Below, in pieces: positions 9,001-19,442 of a stretch of 64,000 nucleotides of DNA. The notes beneath the pieces are model-generated. The model had not been told where the DNA came from, did no database searches, and saw only the letters and a program-made list of their open reading frames with translations. Where the stretch lies: positions 7,192,001 through 7,256,000 of the forward strand of contig JAGUCH010000005.1 of assembly GCA_019096065.1 (NCBI GenBank). The letters are read 5' to 3'. The translations under genes and the position numbers were made by a program. The DNA comes from Paracyclopina nana. Lineage: Eukaryota > Arthropoda > Copepoda > Cyclopoida > Cyclopettidae. How positions within the stretch are numbered: the first letter of the stretch is position 1; every line of letters starts with the position of its first letter.

Positions 9001-10559
9001 CAATGCATCTCTGTCCTGTCTATCCAAGGAGTGTGTGTTCTAACAATCGATCCAAGTAGTATCCCTCTTGTTGATCCAAGGACTGTACAAGTAGTTGATC
9101 CAAGAAGGATGTATATTGCAGTTTTGAGTTTTTGGGATAAGTTTCAAATCCCCTCTTTGGAAAAAGAAACACTACCACATTCAGCACAGAGGCCTACAGC
9201 CTCTTGTGCAGTTTCAGCAAAATGTCAAGGGCAGGCCTTCAGTCTGACTTCCAAAAGAAGGACCCAGATCATGACCAACAAAACATTTCAGGAACATGGC
9301 CTACTGGTATGACTGACCCAGAACATAGCATGACAGGGACCAACTACTATTCTATTATTCTAACATACTAAGTTGGGGCTCATTTGTGTAACCTAACTGA
9401 CTTGTGACTTAACTAGCTTGGGCTGACTTGGTTAAACACAAACTACTTAGGAATGACTTGGGTAGCCAAGCCTTATTAAGCTTCACCTTGTGCAGCCACT
9501 TAAGGAGTGACTTGAGTCACCATTTCTGACTTTGGAAACCATAGCTGAATTGAGGAGCAATGGATTACTTGGATAATGGTTATCCAAGTAATCCATTGCT
9601 GACTTAGATTTACCAGGACATAGGTAAACTTTGGGCAGCCAGGTCCAAGAACTGACTAAAATCTATTAGAACAGTTGGGACTCCTTCCCTTGGATTCACA
9701 ATGGATCGTCCATGGATAGACTACGACAAATTGGCCTCTCATGGACAAAATAAATCGTTCTTGGATCAATTACTTTTACAGATAATCCATGGATCATCAT
9801 TGGATCGACAATCAGAACACACAGGCCGTAGATAGACCAGGACAGACATATATTGGGTTCGACAAGAAATACCAACTCACATAAAAAGCCCTTTCCGCAA
9901 TCTCTAGAAATTCCACCAATTGGCCAAATTCTCATTTCAAGACCAATTTTCAGCATCTTATTTTTGAATGACTTCTTGGCTATCAAAAGTGCCCAAAGTA
10001 GTAGATATTGACAAATAAGATGAAAATTTGCCTTAAAAATAAATTTTTCTTGGATATAGTCCATTTTTGGAGAAAAAGAAGAACAGTTTGGCCATTTTGA
10101 GGCAATCAAGATATTGTGACAAAAAAATAACCAAGACACCATTTCAGGATAATCAATTGAAATTGGGCCTGGAAATTTACGGAATGAGGAGATATGATAG
10201 ACTGTTTTTAGCTTAGGGCTATAAGAAAAAGATTTTGAAATACTGTCTCAAATGTAGCTATACTTTTGCTGTAAGAGTCAAAATTCAGTTGCTGAGCACT
10301 TTCTCCAGCCATGGTAGTCTCTTTTGCCAGTCTATCCAAGGATAGTCTGTTCTGCCAGTCTATCCAAGGACAGAATGTTTTTGTCAATACAGGGACAGTT
10401 TGTTGCTGCATTCTAACAATGTACAGGGTGCAGCGCCAAAAATGCAATTGTGCAACAGCCAATTCGGCCAGTTTCTTTACTACTTCTGAGCAGCCCGCTG
10501 TGTGTAGGGGCTCCTATCCTAGGATCTACTATGGACCTGGACTAGAAACTACTGTGATG

Positions 10560-11240
10560 CACCTGGACTAGCATCTACACTGGACCCGGAATTGAATCTA
10601 CTGCCACAACGTACCAGGAATAGAAACTACTGTGACAGAACTGGAATAGGATCTACTGTGTAACATAACAGGAATAGCATCTACAGACCTGTACTTACAT
10701 CTACTACAAAGACAGAAAAGGAATAGAATCCACTAGAACAAAAACTAGGCCAGCAAAGTTAGTAATACATCAGGTAGATAAATCAGCTAAGTGATTAAGG
10801 TCATGACAAATAAGATATATTGAAGTATGCAACAAGTCCTAGAAGTCTTGGCCATGTTTTTCAGTCAGGAAGAACTTTGGCATAAAAAGTCATAGTCTAA
10901 TAAGTAAAACACAAGTCTTGAACTTATAGGCAAGTCTTGGAGTTATAGGCAAGCCCTTAAGTTTTGGCCAAATCCTGAAGTATTGGCCAAGTCCTGAAAT
11001 TTTGGTAAGTCCTGAAGTTTCAACTAAGTCCTAAGTATTGGCTAAGTCTTGAAGCTAGAGACAAGTCCTGAAGTATTGGCCAAGTTCTGAAGTTAAGGTA
11101 AATCCTGAAGTTAAAAGCAAGTCTTGAAGTGAGAGGCAAGTCCTTAAGGTTCAGCCAAGTCCTAAAGTCCAAATCTTGAATGTAGTGGCCAAGTCCTGAA
11201 GTCCAAATCTTGAATGTTTTGGCCAAGTCCTGAAGTATCA
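10560..11240. repeat. degenerate short tandem repeats inside element E
   Basis: 10560-10740 repeats a ~30-bp phrase around GGAATAGAATCTACTGTGAC. 10910-11240 repeats a ~20-bp phrase around AAGTCCTGAAGTATTGGCC. Copies are diverged. The second array recurs at 34925-35160. No coding potential. Confidence 0.55.
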
Positions 11241-12288
11241 GCTAGGTTGTAAAGTAAATTGCATTTCAGCTTTGGTTTCAACAAATTCAGAGTATTAGGT
11301 CAGCCTAAATTCTATTATGGCATGCATTAGCAATTGTTTAAATCCCAAGTCTGGTAAAGATGCTGTTCCTGGTCTGTCACAGTAGTTTCTATTCCTGTAC
11401 TGTCACAGTAGATCCTATTCCTGCTCTGTTATGGAGTAGATTCTATTCCGGTATCGTCACAGTAGTTCCTATTCTAGCTCTGTCATGGAGTAGACTCTAT
11501 TCCATTACCGTCACATTAGTTTCTAGCACAGTATGTTCTGGTAGGTCCTATTCCAGCTTCTTGAGTACAGTTTTGGAGCCGCATGCTTTTCTAGCTTTCA
11601 ATCCAAGTTTGATCCGTTTTTTGGTGCAGGGACAATCAGATTTGTCAGGCTATCCAGTCACAGTTTGAAATACTTGACCCAAGTCCTGCTAAGTCAGAGT
11701 AGTCGATCCAAGGACTATCCATTTCATTGATCCAAGGACAGTTTGTCTTCAAAGTTAATCCAGGGACTATGAGTTATGTCTATCCAAGGGCAATCCGTTG
11801 GAGTATTCCAAGTACAGTATGTCTTAGTTGATCCAAGCACAGCTGCCCGATAGTTGGTCGTGGCTCTAGCAAACAGTTGGTCCTGGTCTGAGTTTGTCTC
11901 AGTTGATCCAGGCATAGGACACAGGTCTTCTTAATATTAGCATATTTGAACCTGAGTGCAACTACTAGTTCAACTGTACATCAGAGAGAGTGGCAATCTT
12001 GGCAAGCTGAGCCCGCCAAAATTTGCCAAGGTCAAACTTATTTACTTGGTGAAGTGGAGTGACAGATTTCCTTAAAATTGCACCACCTATGACTTCGACC
12101 TTTGCAATCTGCTCAGCAATGTGCGTTGGATGATTGCCGCTCTGTCATATAATAAAGTTGAACTATTAACTACACATGTGACTCAGCTCCATTTAAAAGT
12201 GAAGGTTGCTGAATGAAAAAGCTTTGTGATATGAAGCATGCTTTCCATTTTTTTTATTAAAATAAAGGGCTATACTTTCAAATATTTC

Positions 12289-12333
12289 CGTAGGCCCGCC
12301 CTCCGCTGTCCATTTATGGACGCCTTTACCTAG
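12289..12333 (+). repeat. terminal module ending in CTAG (copy 1)
   Basis: Contains AGGCCCGCCCTCCG, the perfect inverted repeat GTCCATTTATGGAC, and after 8 bp CTAG, followed by T. The same module occurs at 35690-35734, 36044-36088, 36443-36487 (-), 46141-46185 (-) and 55809-55853. A hairpin just before CTAG-T resembles Helitron 3' ends. Confidence 0.6.
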
Positions 12334-12463
12334 TTCTACTTTTACAAAAAAGTTGGAAAAAGGCTCAATCTTTCCAACGATATCATTTAAAAGTCCGGTA
12401 TTTATTGAATATGTGACAACAAGTTTAGATTCCCGTACCCTCCAATTTTGAACGGTCAGACTG
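12334..12463 (-). mobile_element. first half of a split TA-MITE
   Basis: Read on the minus strand it starts CAGTCTGACCGTTCAAAATTG next to TA and runs to GTAAAAGTAG. The intact relatives at 48041-48426 and 51805-52208 show that the rest of this MITE is at 17434-17698. It breaks exactly at the end of element E. Confidence 0.75.
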
Positions 12464-12574
12464 TATATCTGTCGCACAAGGTTACGGCACTATCATAAGA
12501 GTGAGTGTTGTTAGGCGGAAGAAGGAAAAGGGTTAGTTGCGTAAAAGAGTGATTGCCAGGAAGTCAAAAGTACA
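12464..12574 (-). repeat. 5' half of the 5' LTR of element 2, inverted
   Basis: On the minus strand it reads TGTACTTTTGACTTCCTGG and onward, matching the first ~75 bp of the 3' LTR at 32445, plus a ~35-bp extra stretch, up to GACAGATATA. It then meets the MITE. The remaining half of this LTR is at 17699-17814 in forward orientation. Confidence 0.75.
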
Positions 12575-12576
12575 AT

Positions 12577-12950
12577 AGCGGTACTTCTACTTAACTGCTT
12601 ATAAAACATGAAATTCTTGACCAAGTCGAATTTGAGTCAAAATGTCAGTTGCAACAGATAGTTTGAGTCAACTTGACTCAAACTGTGAGGCAAAGTCAAA
12701 CTTTTGACTCATTTTGAGTTCACAAGGGTGAAAACTTGCGCATCGCGCGGTACTTCTACTTAACTGCTTATAAAACATGAAATTCTTGACCAAGTCGAAT
12801 TTGAGTCAAAATGTCAGTTGCAGCAAATAGTTTGAGTCAACTTGACTCAAACTGTGAGGCAAAGTCAAACTTTTGACTCATTTTGAGTTCGCAAGGGTGA
12901 AAACTTGCGCATCGCGCGGTAATTCTACTGCTAAACTCGAAATTCATGAC
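12577..12950 (-). repeat. 169-bp tandem repeat, about 2 units
   Basis: GCGGTACTTCTACTT recurs at 12578, 12747 and 12917. Each unit is rich in TTGACTCAAA and its inverse. The same unit, on the plus strand, flanks the 3' LTR of element 2 at 32639-33100, so element 2 inserted into this array. Confidence 0.8.
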
Positions 12951-12977
12951 CAAGATTAAACTAGCAAAAAGCATTGT

Positions 12978-13978
12978 TTGCAATGTTCGCATTGTTCGCA
13001 ATGTTCGCATTGTTCGCATTGTTCGCAATGTTCGCATTGTTTGCATTGTTCGCAATGTTTGCAATGTTTGCATTGTTCGCATTGTTCGCAATGTTCGCAT
13101 TGTTCGCATTGTTTGCATTTTTCGCATTGTTCGCAATATTTGCATTGTTCGCATTGTTCGCAATGTTCGCATTGTTCGCATTGTTCGCAATGTTCGCATT
13201 GTTCGCAATGTTCGCAATGTTCGCATTGTTCGCATTGTTCGCATTGTTTGCAATGTTCGCATTGTTCGCATTATTCGCAATGTTCGCATTGTTCGCATTG
13301 TTCGCAATGTTCGCATTGTTCGCAATGTTCGCAATGTTCGCATTGTTCGCATTGTTCGCATTGTTCGCATTGTTCGCAATGTTCGCATTGTTCGCAATGT
13401 TCGCATTGTTCGCATTGTTCGCATTGTTCGCAATGTTCGCAATGTTCGCATTGTTCGCATTGTTCGCAATGTTCGCAATGTTCGCATTGTTCGCATTAAT
13501 TGCATTGTTCGCATTGTTCGCAATGTTCGCATTGTTCGCATTGTTCGCATTGTTCGCATTGTTCGCAATGTTCGCATTGTTCGCATTGTTCGCAATGTTC
13601 GCATTGTTCGCATTGTTCGCAATGTTCGCATTGTTCGCATTGTTCGCAATGTTCGCAATGTTCGCATTGTTCGCATTGTTCGCAATGTTCGCATTGTTCA
13701 CAATGTTCACAATGTTCGCATTGCTCGCATTGTTCGCAATGTTCGCATTGTTCGCAATGTTCGCAATGTTCGCATTGTTCGCAATGTTCACAAAGTTCGC
13801 ATTGTTCGCAATGTTCGCATTGTTCGCATTGTTCGCAATGTTCGCATTGTTCGCAATGTTCGCATTGTTCGCAATGTTCGCATTGTTCGCAATGTTCGCA
13901 TTGTTCGCAATGTTCGCATTGTTCGCGATGTTCGCAATGTTCACATTGTTCGCGATGCTCGCAACGTTCGCATTGATC
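12978..13978. repeat. 9-bp minisatellite GTTCGCAWT, about 110 units
   Basis: Almost pure 9-bp units GTTCGCAAT and GTTCGCATT in irregular order, with a few T-for-C and A-for-G variants. The length is a multiple of three and the unit has no stop codon, so all frames stay open. The long reading frames here are artefacts of periodicity. Confidence 0.95.
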
Positions 13979-14036
13979 TCATTGCACTCTGTTGCTTAAG
14001 TTTTGCTTGCATTTGTTGGCTGGGTATCCAGTCTTA
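13979..14036 (+). other. linker between the 9-bp array and the right arm
   Basis: The stretch GCTTAAGTTTTGCTTGCATT...GTCTTAGCC is repeated at 34881-34925, where it also follows a 9-bp array. The array and linker therefore travelled together as one unit. Confidence 0.7.
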
Positions 14037-16772
14037 GCCAAACTTCAGGACTTACCAAAACAGGACTTGGCCAATACTTCAGGATTTGGCCAAAACTTAA
14101 GGGCTTGCCTATAACTCCAAGACTTGCCTATAAGTTCAAGACTTGTGTTTTACTTATTAGACTATGACTTTTTATGCCAAAGTTCTTCCTGACTGAAAAA
14201 CATGGCCAAGACTTCTAGGAATTGTTGCATACTTCAATATATCTTATTTGTCATGACCTTAATCACTTAGCTGATTTATCTACCTGATGTATTACTAACT
14301 TTGCTGGCCTAGTTTTTGTTCTAGCGGATTCTATTCCTTTTCTGTCTTTGTAGTAGATGTAAGTACAGGTCTGTAGATGCTATTCCTGTTATGTTACACA
14401 GTAGATCCTATTCCAGTTCTGTCACAGTAGTTTCTATTCCTGGTACATTGTGGCAGTAGATTCAATTCCGGGTCCAGTGTAGATGCTAGTCCAGGTGCAT
14501 CACAGTAGTTTCTAGTCCAGGTCCATAGTAGATCCTAGGATAGGAGCCCCTACACACAGCGGGCTGCTCAGAAGTAGTAAAGAAACTGGCCGAATTGGCT
14601 GTTGCACAATTGCATTTTTGGCGCTGCACCCTGTACATTGTTAGAATGCAGCAACAAACTGTCCCTGTATTGACAAAAACATTCTGTCCTTGGATAGACT
14701 GGCAGAACAGACTATCCTTGGATAGACTGGCAAAACAGACTACCATGGCTGGAGAAAGTGCTCAGCAACTGAATTTTGACTCTTACAGCAAAAGTATAGC
14801 TACATTTGAGACAGTATTTCAAAATCTTTTTCTTATAGCCCTAAGCTAAAAACAGTCTATCATATCTCCTCATTCCATAAATTTCCAGGCCCAATTTCAA
14901 TTGATTATCCTGAAATGGTGTCTTGGTTATTTTTTTGTCACAATATCTTGATTGCCTCAAAATGGCCAAACTGTTCTTCTTTTTCTCCAAAAATGGACTA
15001 TATCCAAGAAAAATTTATTTTTAAGGCAAAATTTCATCTTATTTGTCAATATCTACTACTTTGGGCACTTTTGATAGCCAAGAAGTCATTCAAAAATAAG
15101 ATGCTGAAAATTGGTCTTGAAATGAGAATTTGGCCAATTGGTGGAATTTCTAGAGATTGCGGAAATGGCTTTTTATGTGAGTTGGTATTTCTTGTCGAAC
15201 CCAATATATGTCTGTCCTGGTCGATCTACGGCCTGTGTGTTCTGATTGTCGATCCAATGATGATCCATGGATTATCTGTAAAAGTAATTGATCCAAGAAC
15301 GATTTATTTTGTCCATGAGAGGCCAATTTGTCGTAGTCTATCCATGGACGATCCATTGTGAATCCAAGGGAAGGAGTCCCAACTGTTCTAATAGATTTTA
15401 GTCAGTTCTTGGACCTGGCTGCCCAAAGTTTACCTATGTCCTGGTAAATCTAAGTCAGCAATGGATTACTTGGATAACCATTATCCAAGTAATCCATTGC
15501 TCCTCAATTCAGCTATGGTTTCCAAAGTCAGAAATGGTGACTCAAGTCACTCCTTAAGTGGCTGCACAAGGTGAAGCTTAATAAGGCTTGGCTACCCAAG
15601 TCATTCCTAAGTAGTTTGTGTTTAACCAAGTCAGCCCAAGCTAGTTAAGTCACAAGTCAGTTAGGTTACACAAATGAGCCCCAACTTAGTATGTTAGAAT
15701 AATAGAATAGTAGTTGGTCCCTGTCATGCTATGTTCTGGGTCAGTCATACCAGTAGGCCATGTTCCTGAAATGTTTTGTTGGTCATGATCTGGGTCCTTC
15801 TTTTGGAAGTCAGACTGAAGGCCTGCCCTTGACATTTTGCTGAAACTGCACAAGAGGCTGTAGGCCTCTGTGCTGAATGTGGTAGTGTTTCTTTTTCCAA
15901 AGAGGGGATTTGAAACTTATCCCAAAAACTCAAAACTGCAATATACATCCTTCTTGGATCAACTACTTGTACAGTCCTTGGATCAACAAGAGGGATACTA
16001 CTTGGATCGATTGTTAGAACACACACTCCTTGGATAGACAGGACAGAGATGCATTGGGAAGGGAGAGGGGGCAGGCCTTTTGCCCACTCTCAATAATATG
16101 CTTCAATAACTTTGTGATAGCAGTTTGAGTTATGAGGGCCCAGCCTCCCAAAAATAATTAGAGTGGGCGGGTTTTTGATCCGCTCCAACTAATATTTCCT
16201 GCCTATTGCTCTTCTTAAAATTTTGTATTTTCAAAAAGCACTTAATATCAAACTAGAAACATCACATATACAAAGGAATCATGGTGCCTGATTGGTTTTT
16301 GTACAGCTTCTTGTTTCAAACAGGGGAGCAACACAAGTCACAGTGAAATGTGGAGGGCAGGCCTTTTGCCCACTCCCAATAATGTGCTTCAATCAATTTG
16401 TTGATAGTATTGCAGTTTGAGTTATGAGAGCCCTCCCTCCCAAAAATAATGAGAATGGGCGGGCCTTTGGCCCGCTCTCACTTACACTGCACGAATATTG
16501 CTCTTCTTAAAATGTCCTTGTTGCAAAAAGCATATAATATCAGAGAAGAAGCATACAAAGGAATCATGGTGGGTCATTGGTTTTTGTTGTTTCCATTTTC
16601 AAACAGGGGAGCAATATATGTCACAGTGAAATGTGGAGGGCGGGTCTTCTTCTGCCCGCTCCCACAAATATTGCCCGAATATTACTGAATAATTTGTTTG
16701 GTGTAGGGGCAATCCAAAACATTTGTTCAACTTTTGCTATGAATGATACTGCAAAGAGTTGGAAAAATTGTG

Positions 16773-16980
16773 TGATGTTCTGATGGCTCAGTGACAGAGT
16801 GTTAGATTGCAATGCAGTCCAATCCAGGTTCAAATCCCGGTATAGGCAAACATTTTTTGTCTTTTTCTGAATAACAGTTTACTTCCTGGTCGATATCCTG
16901 GTGCAGTTTCCTGGCTAAAAACTGGGGAGTGACATAGGTCACAGGGAAATGTGGAGGGCGGGCCTTTTGCCCGCTCCCAA
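16773..16980 (+). mobile_element. tRNA-derived SINE-like copy
   Basis: A box TGGCTCAGTGACAGAG, B box GGTTCAAATCCCGG, body TTACTTCCTGGTCGATATCC, tail GAAATGTGGAGGGCGGGCC. The hairpin is imperfect here. Confidence 0.7.
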
Positions 16981-17209
16981 TAATATGCATCAATCAAATT
17001 GTATATAGCATTGCTGTTTGTGTTTAATGGGATGAAGGTTTAAATCCCATCTTTGGAAAAACAGTAACTGCCATATTCTGCCCAGAGGCCTACGGCCACT
17101 GGGCAGAATGCGGCCAACATACAAAATTTGCTTGGGGTACAGGCAATCCTAAAAATTTGCTCAACTTCAACTTTTTCATTGATAATGCTGATCAGAGAAG
17201 TAAATTTTA

Positions 17210-17433
17210 TGTGATGCTTTGGTGGCTCAGTGACAGAGTGTCTGATTGCAATGCAGTCAGACCCAGGTTCAAATCCCACAACAGGCAGTTATTTTTCTGG
17301 TTTTTTCTGGATTGCAATTTACTTCCTGGTCGATATCCTGGTTTGGTTTCCTGGTGCAGTTTCCTGGCTAAAAACTGGGGAGTGACATAGGTCACAGCGA
17401 AATGTGGAGGGCGGGCCTTCGGCCCGCCCTCCA
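17210..17433 (+). mobile_element. tRNA-derived SINE-like copy with full terminal hairpin
   Basis: Head GGTGGCTCAGTGACAGAG with B box GGTTCAAATCC, the same body, and the complete 12-bp stem GGAGGGCGGGCC / GGCCCGCCCTCC with a TTC loop. An A run (11 A) follows directly, as at SINE 3' ends. Confidence 0.75.
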
Positions 17434-17698
17434 AAAAAAAAAATCAATTGAAAGAGGAAAAAATCGAGAAAATTCAATTTTCAGAAGGCAACCCAGAAAA
17501 TTGTCACGAAAAAACTGATGCATCATTTATTTTTTGATGTCACGCGGAATTCACAATAATATTTTTCATTTTGTCAGAAAACAAAAAAGATGCCCAAAGG
17601 TTCAAGCTTTCCAACGATACCCATTAAGCCTCAAAATTCATGAATTCATAACACAAACTTGTAATTCCCGCACCGTCCAATTTTGAACGGTCAGACGG
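17434..17698 (+). mobile_element. second half of the split TA-MITE
   Basis: Matches the interior and one end of the intact MITEs at 48041 and 51805, and ends GAACGGTCAGACGG followed by TA. With 12334-12463 it accounts for one whole MITE. Confidence 0.75.
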
Positions 17699-17814
17699 TA
17701 TAAGCGCGAGTACTGCAATAAAGAGACAGATTTGATACTGACTTTGAGCTAGCAAGTTGTGCTCATTCCGGCTCGTCACTGTTGTCAGGATCTTGGAAAT
17801 CCAGGATCCATTAC
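17699..17814 (+). repeat. 3' half of the 5' LTR of element 2
   Basis: TATAAGCGCGAGTACTGCAA through GGATCCATTAC matches the second part of the 3' LTR (32521-32637) with a few differences. It includes the polyadenylation signal AATAAA. The MITE lies exactly where the TATATAA box of the LTR should be intact. Confidence 0.8.
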
Positions 17815-17832
17815 TGGTGGCATCTGGTTTTC
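17815..17832 (+). other. primer-binding site region of element 2
   Basis: TGGTGGCATCTGGTTTTC follows the end of LTR identity directly; TGG is the expected start for pairing with a tRNA CCA end. The primer tRNA is not identified. Confidence 0.5.
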
Positions 17833-17928
17833 GACCTCACGTCCTCGTTTTTAACCTGGGGGAGGGACTCTGCCCTTTTTGCTTGCTTGCAAAAGAGCAG
17901 ACTTTGCGCCGGAACATAGTCAGTGTAT

Positions 17929-19017
17929 ATGCCTGGCTCAGGACGAGTTGCAGGTGAAGAAGACGTACCAGTGGAGCCTGGTAATCAAGAGGAGCCTGCG
18001 GGCAGATTGGATCAATTGGGCAGTCACAGCACTACTGCCATGGCCAACAGGGCAATCAAGGCAATCGATTTGCCTGAGTTTTCTGGAGACCGATCGACGG
18101 ACAAGCTTGGACCTCGAGCCTGGGTGACACGCATAGATCACCTGCGTACAATTGTCAACCAAGGGGCTGCTGCTGCTGAACAACCCCGCTGGAGTGATGA
18201 AGCCACTGCAAGTTATGCAGCTTTGGCCTTGAAAGGCAAAGCAGGTCAGTGGTATAATATTTTGGCTGAGGAGAAGCGGACGCCCTCCACTTGGGAGGGG
18301 CCTAATGGATTGAAGAAGATTTTTCTTGCTCGTTTCCACCATGTATGCACCTTGGCTGAAGAATCTGCAATTGAAGACTCCTTGGTACAGGAGCCTAATG
18401 AGACGGTCAAGGACTTCTTTGATAGGGTCAAAACTGGAACCCTGACCTTAATGGAGAACTTCTCACCTTTGGAGAACACCCCCACCACTCTGGTTGCCGC
18501 GGGTAAACTGCCAGAGGTCCAGGAATTGGCGAAGAATGAGGCCTACCAATTTATGGTGAAGCGCCGATTTGTACACGGGCTCATCAAGACTATCAAGTCA
18601 CAGGTTGTGGTCCAAGAATACACCAAGTTGGAAGATATAGTTGGCTTCGCATCAAGAGTGGAAGCTTCATTTTCCAATGACAAGAAGGCTTCAGTACCAC
18701 CACCAGAGGTTAATGCCATCAAGATTCAAGATAAGGAAGATCAACCGGCCCAACCCAAGAATCAAGAGAGCCTCGAGAATACAGTGGAGAAATTCATTGA
18801 CCTTGTCAAGGGCCGCCTTGGCGAATGCAGACCACCTAGGACCTCCCAGGGTAATCGCCTTAAATGCTGGTATTGCGACATTCCAGGCCACCGAGAGACG
18901 GAGTGTTTCAGCAAGAAAAGAGATCAGAAGAACAATCTATATAAACCCAAGCCTGGAAGCAAGAGGGCCAGTGAAGGGAAGCAAGCTCATGAAGTTCAAG
19001 GTGATTTAAACTGGTAG
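17929..19017 (+). CDS. Gag of element 2 (362 aa)
   Basis: Capsid-type structural protein that would package the element's RNA. The start is the first ATG in the frame. Residues ~45-230 look like a Ty3-type capsid (WVTRIDHLR, ALALKGKAGQWYN, KDFFDRVK). A CCHC zinc knuckle (CWYCDIPGHRETEC) starts at residue 313 and is followed by a basic stretch. It ends at TAG 19015-19017, with a -1 frameshift heptamer just before the stop leading into protease. No frame breaks. Confidence 0.85.
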   Translation: MPGSGRVAGEEDVPVEPGNQEEPAGRLDQLGSHSTTAMANRAIKAIDLPEFSGDRSTDKLGPRAWVTRIDHLRTIVNQGAAAAEQPRWSDEATASYAALALKGKAGQWYNILAEEKRTPSTWEGPNGLKKIFLARFHHVCTLAEESAIEDSLVQEPNETVKDFFDRVKTGTLTLMENFSPLENTPTTLVAAGKLPEVQELAKNEAYQFMVKRRFVHGLIKTIKSQVVVQEYTKLEDIVGFASRVEASFSNDKKASVPPPEVNAIKIQDKEDQPAQPKNQESLENTVEKFIDLVKGRLGECRPPRTSQGNRLKCWYCDIPGHRETECFSKKRDQKNNLYKPKPGSKRASEGKQAHEVQGDLNW

Positions 19018-19063
19018 GCGGCCGTCCCGTGCTCCAGCCGACAAGCCGCCCTGGTCTGGCCGC
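19005..19063 (+). promoter_or_regulatory. -1 ribosomal frameshift signal (gag to pro-pol)
   Basis: TTTAAAC at 19005-19011 is in the canonical register (T TTA AAC) relative to the gag frame. A slip of -1 enters the protease-pol frame, which is open from here. The gag stop is 4 nt downstream. A possible stem pairs GCGGCC (19018-19023) with GGCCGC (19058-19063), 6 nt after the heptamer. The alternative GGCGG/CCGCC pairing could form a competing stem. Confidence 0.8.
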
Positions 19064-19442
19064 TTCAACATTCTCGATGCTACTCTCATACTTCACAACC
19101 ATGACTGTAAGTCGACCTGTTACCAATAAACGGCCATTTTTGACTGTAACTTGCCATGGAGCAAACTTCAATTGCCTTTACGATACTGGTGCTAATATCA
19201 GCTTGTTGTCACGCACCGCCTTTAGAAAGATTCCCATTGACAAGAGGCCTCAAAAAGTGCTAACTGCATCCCCGCTAAGAGCTACCTGTGCGTCCGGTAC
19301 GCCGCTGCGAATACTTGGACTTTATCAGCTGCCATGTGACATCAAAGGAAAACAAACTCTGTGCAACTTTTATGTTTGTGACTCCTTAAACGTAGAAGGC
19401 ATCCTGGGGGTAGACATTATCCATGCTGCTGGTTTGCACTAA
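19011..19442 (+). pseudogene. aspartic protease domain of element 2 Pol
   Basis: Entered by frameshift from gag. It contains the retropepsin motif LYDTGANISLLS (catalytic Asp at 19192-19194) and the later hydrophobic ILGVDII. It would cut Gag-Pol into mature proteins. The frame ends at TAA 19440-19442, but the same frame continues straight into the RT region, so this stop interrupts what should be one pro-pol polyprotein. Either a disabling mutation or, less likely, a readthrough stop. Confidence 0.75.

Larger units (their letters stand above)
7911..12333 (+). mobile_element. mosaic repetitive element E, copy 1 (left arm of inverted repeat 1 plus unique end)
   Basis: Non-coding mosaic element. 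7911-11020 is repeated in reverse at 14037-17433 with only scattered differences. 11021-12333 is repeated directly at 34926-35734. A diverged copy spans 36443-40272 on the minus strand, which defines the two ends: a GC hairpin related to the SINE tail on one side and a CTAG module on the other. The outer end here lacks the hairpin, so it is slightly truncated. It contains tRNA-like SINE heads, hairpin-ended tail units and degenerate short repeats. The short ORFs in it have no recognisable protein signal. How it moves is unknown. Confidence 0.65.
14037..17433 (-). mobile_element. element E, truncated reverse copy (right arm of inverted repeat 1)
   Basis: Position p here pairs with 25057 minus p in the left arm over most of its length, with only scattered substitutions. 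It has ~267 bp extra at about 16851-17117. At that point the left arm has a single AACAT where this arm has two, so the left arm probably suffered a deletion between short direct repeats. The outer end carries the full GC hairpin followed by an A run. Confidence 0.85.

Noticed and set aside
12978-13978. CRISPR array
   Set aside because: Repeats are contiguous 9-mers without spacers, in eukaryotic DNA.
12946-14037. Long reading frames of 285-363 codons on both strands over the 9-bp array
   Set aside because: The unit is a multiple of three without stop codons, so every phase stays open. The translations are three-residue repeats (LFA, HCS, IVR) with no gene signals.
14595-15361. Frames mirrored in both arms of inverted repeat 1 (84 and 148 codons)
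   Set aside because: Their apparent conservation only reflects near-identical arms. No domain, and the minus strand of the same DNA gives similar frames.
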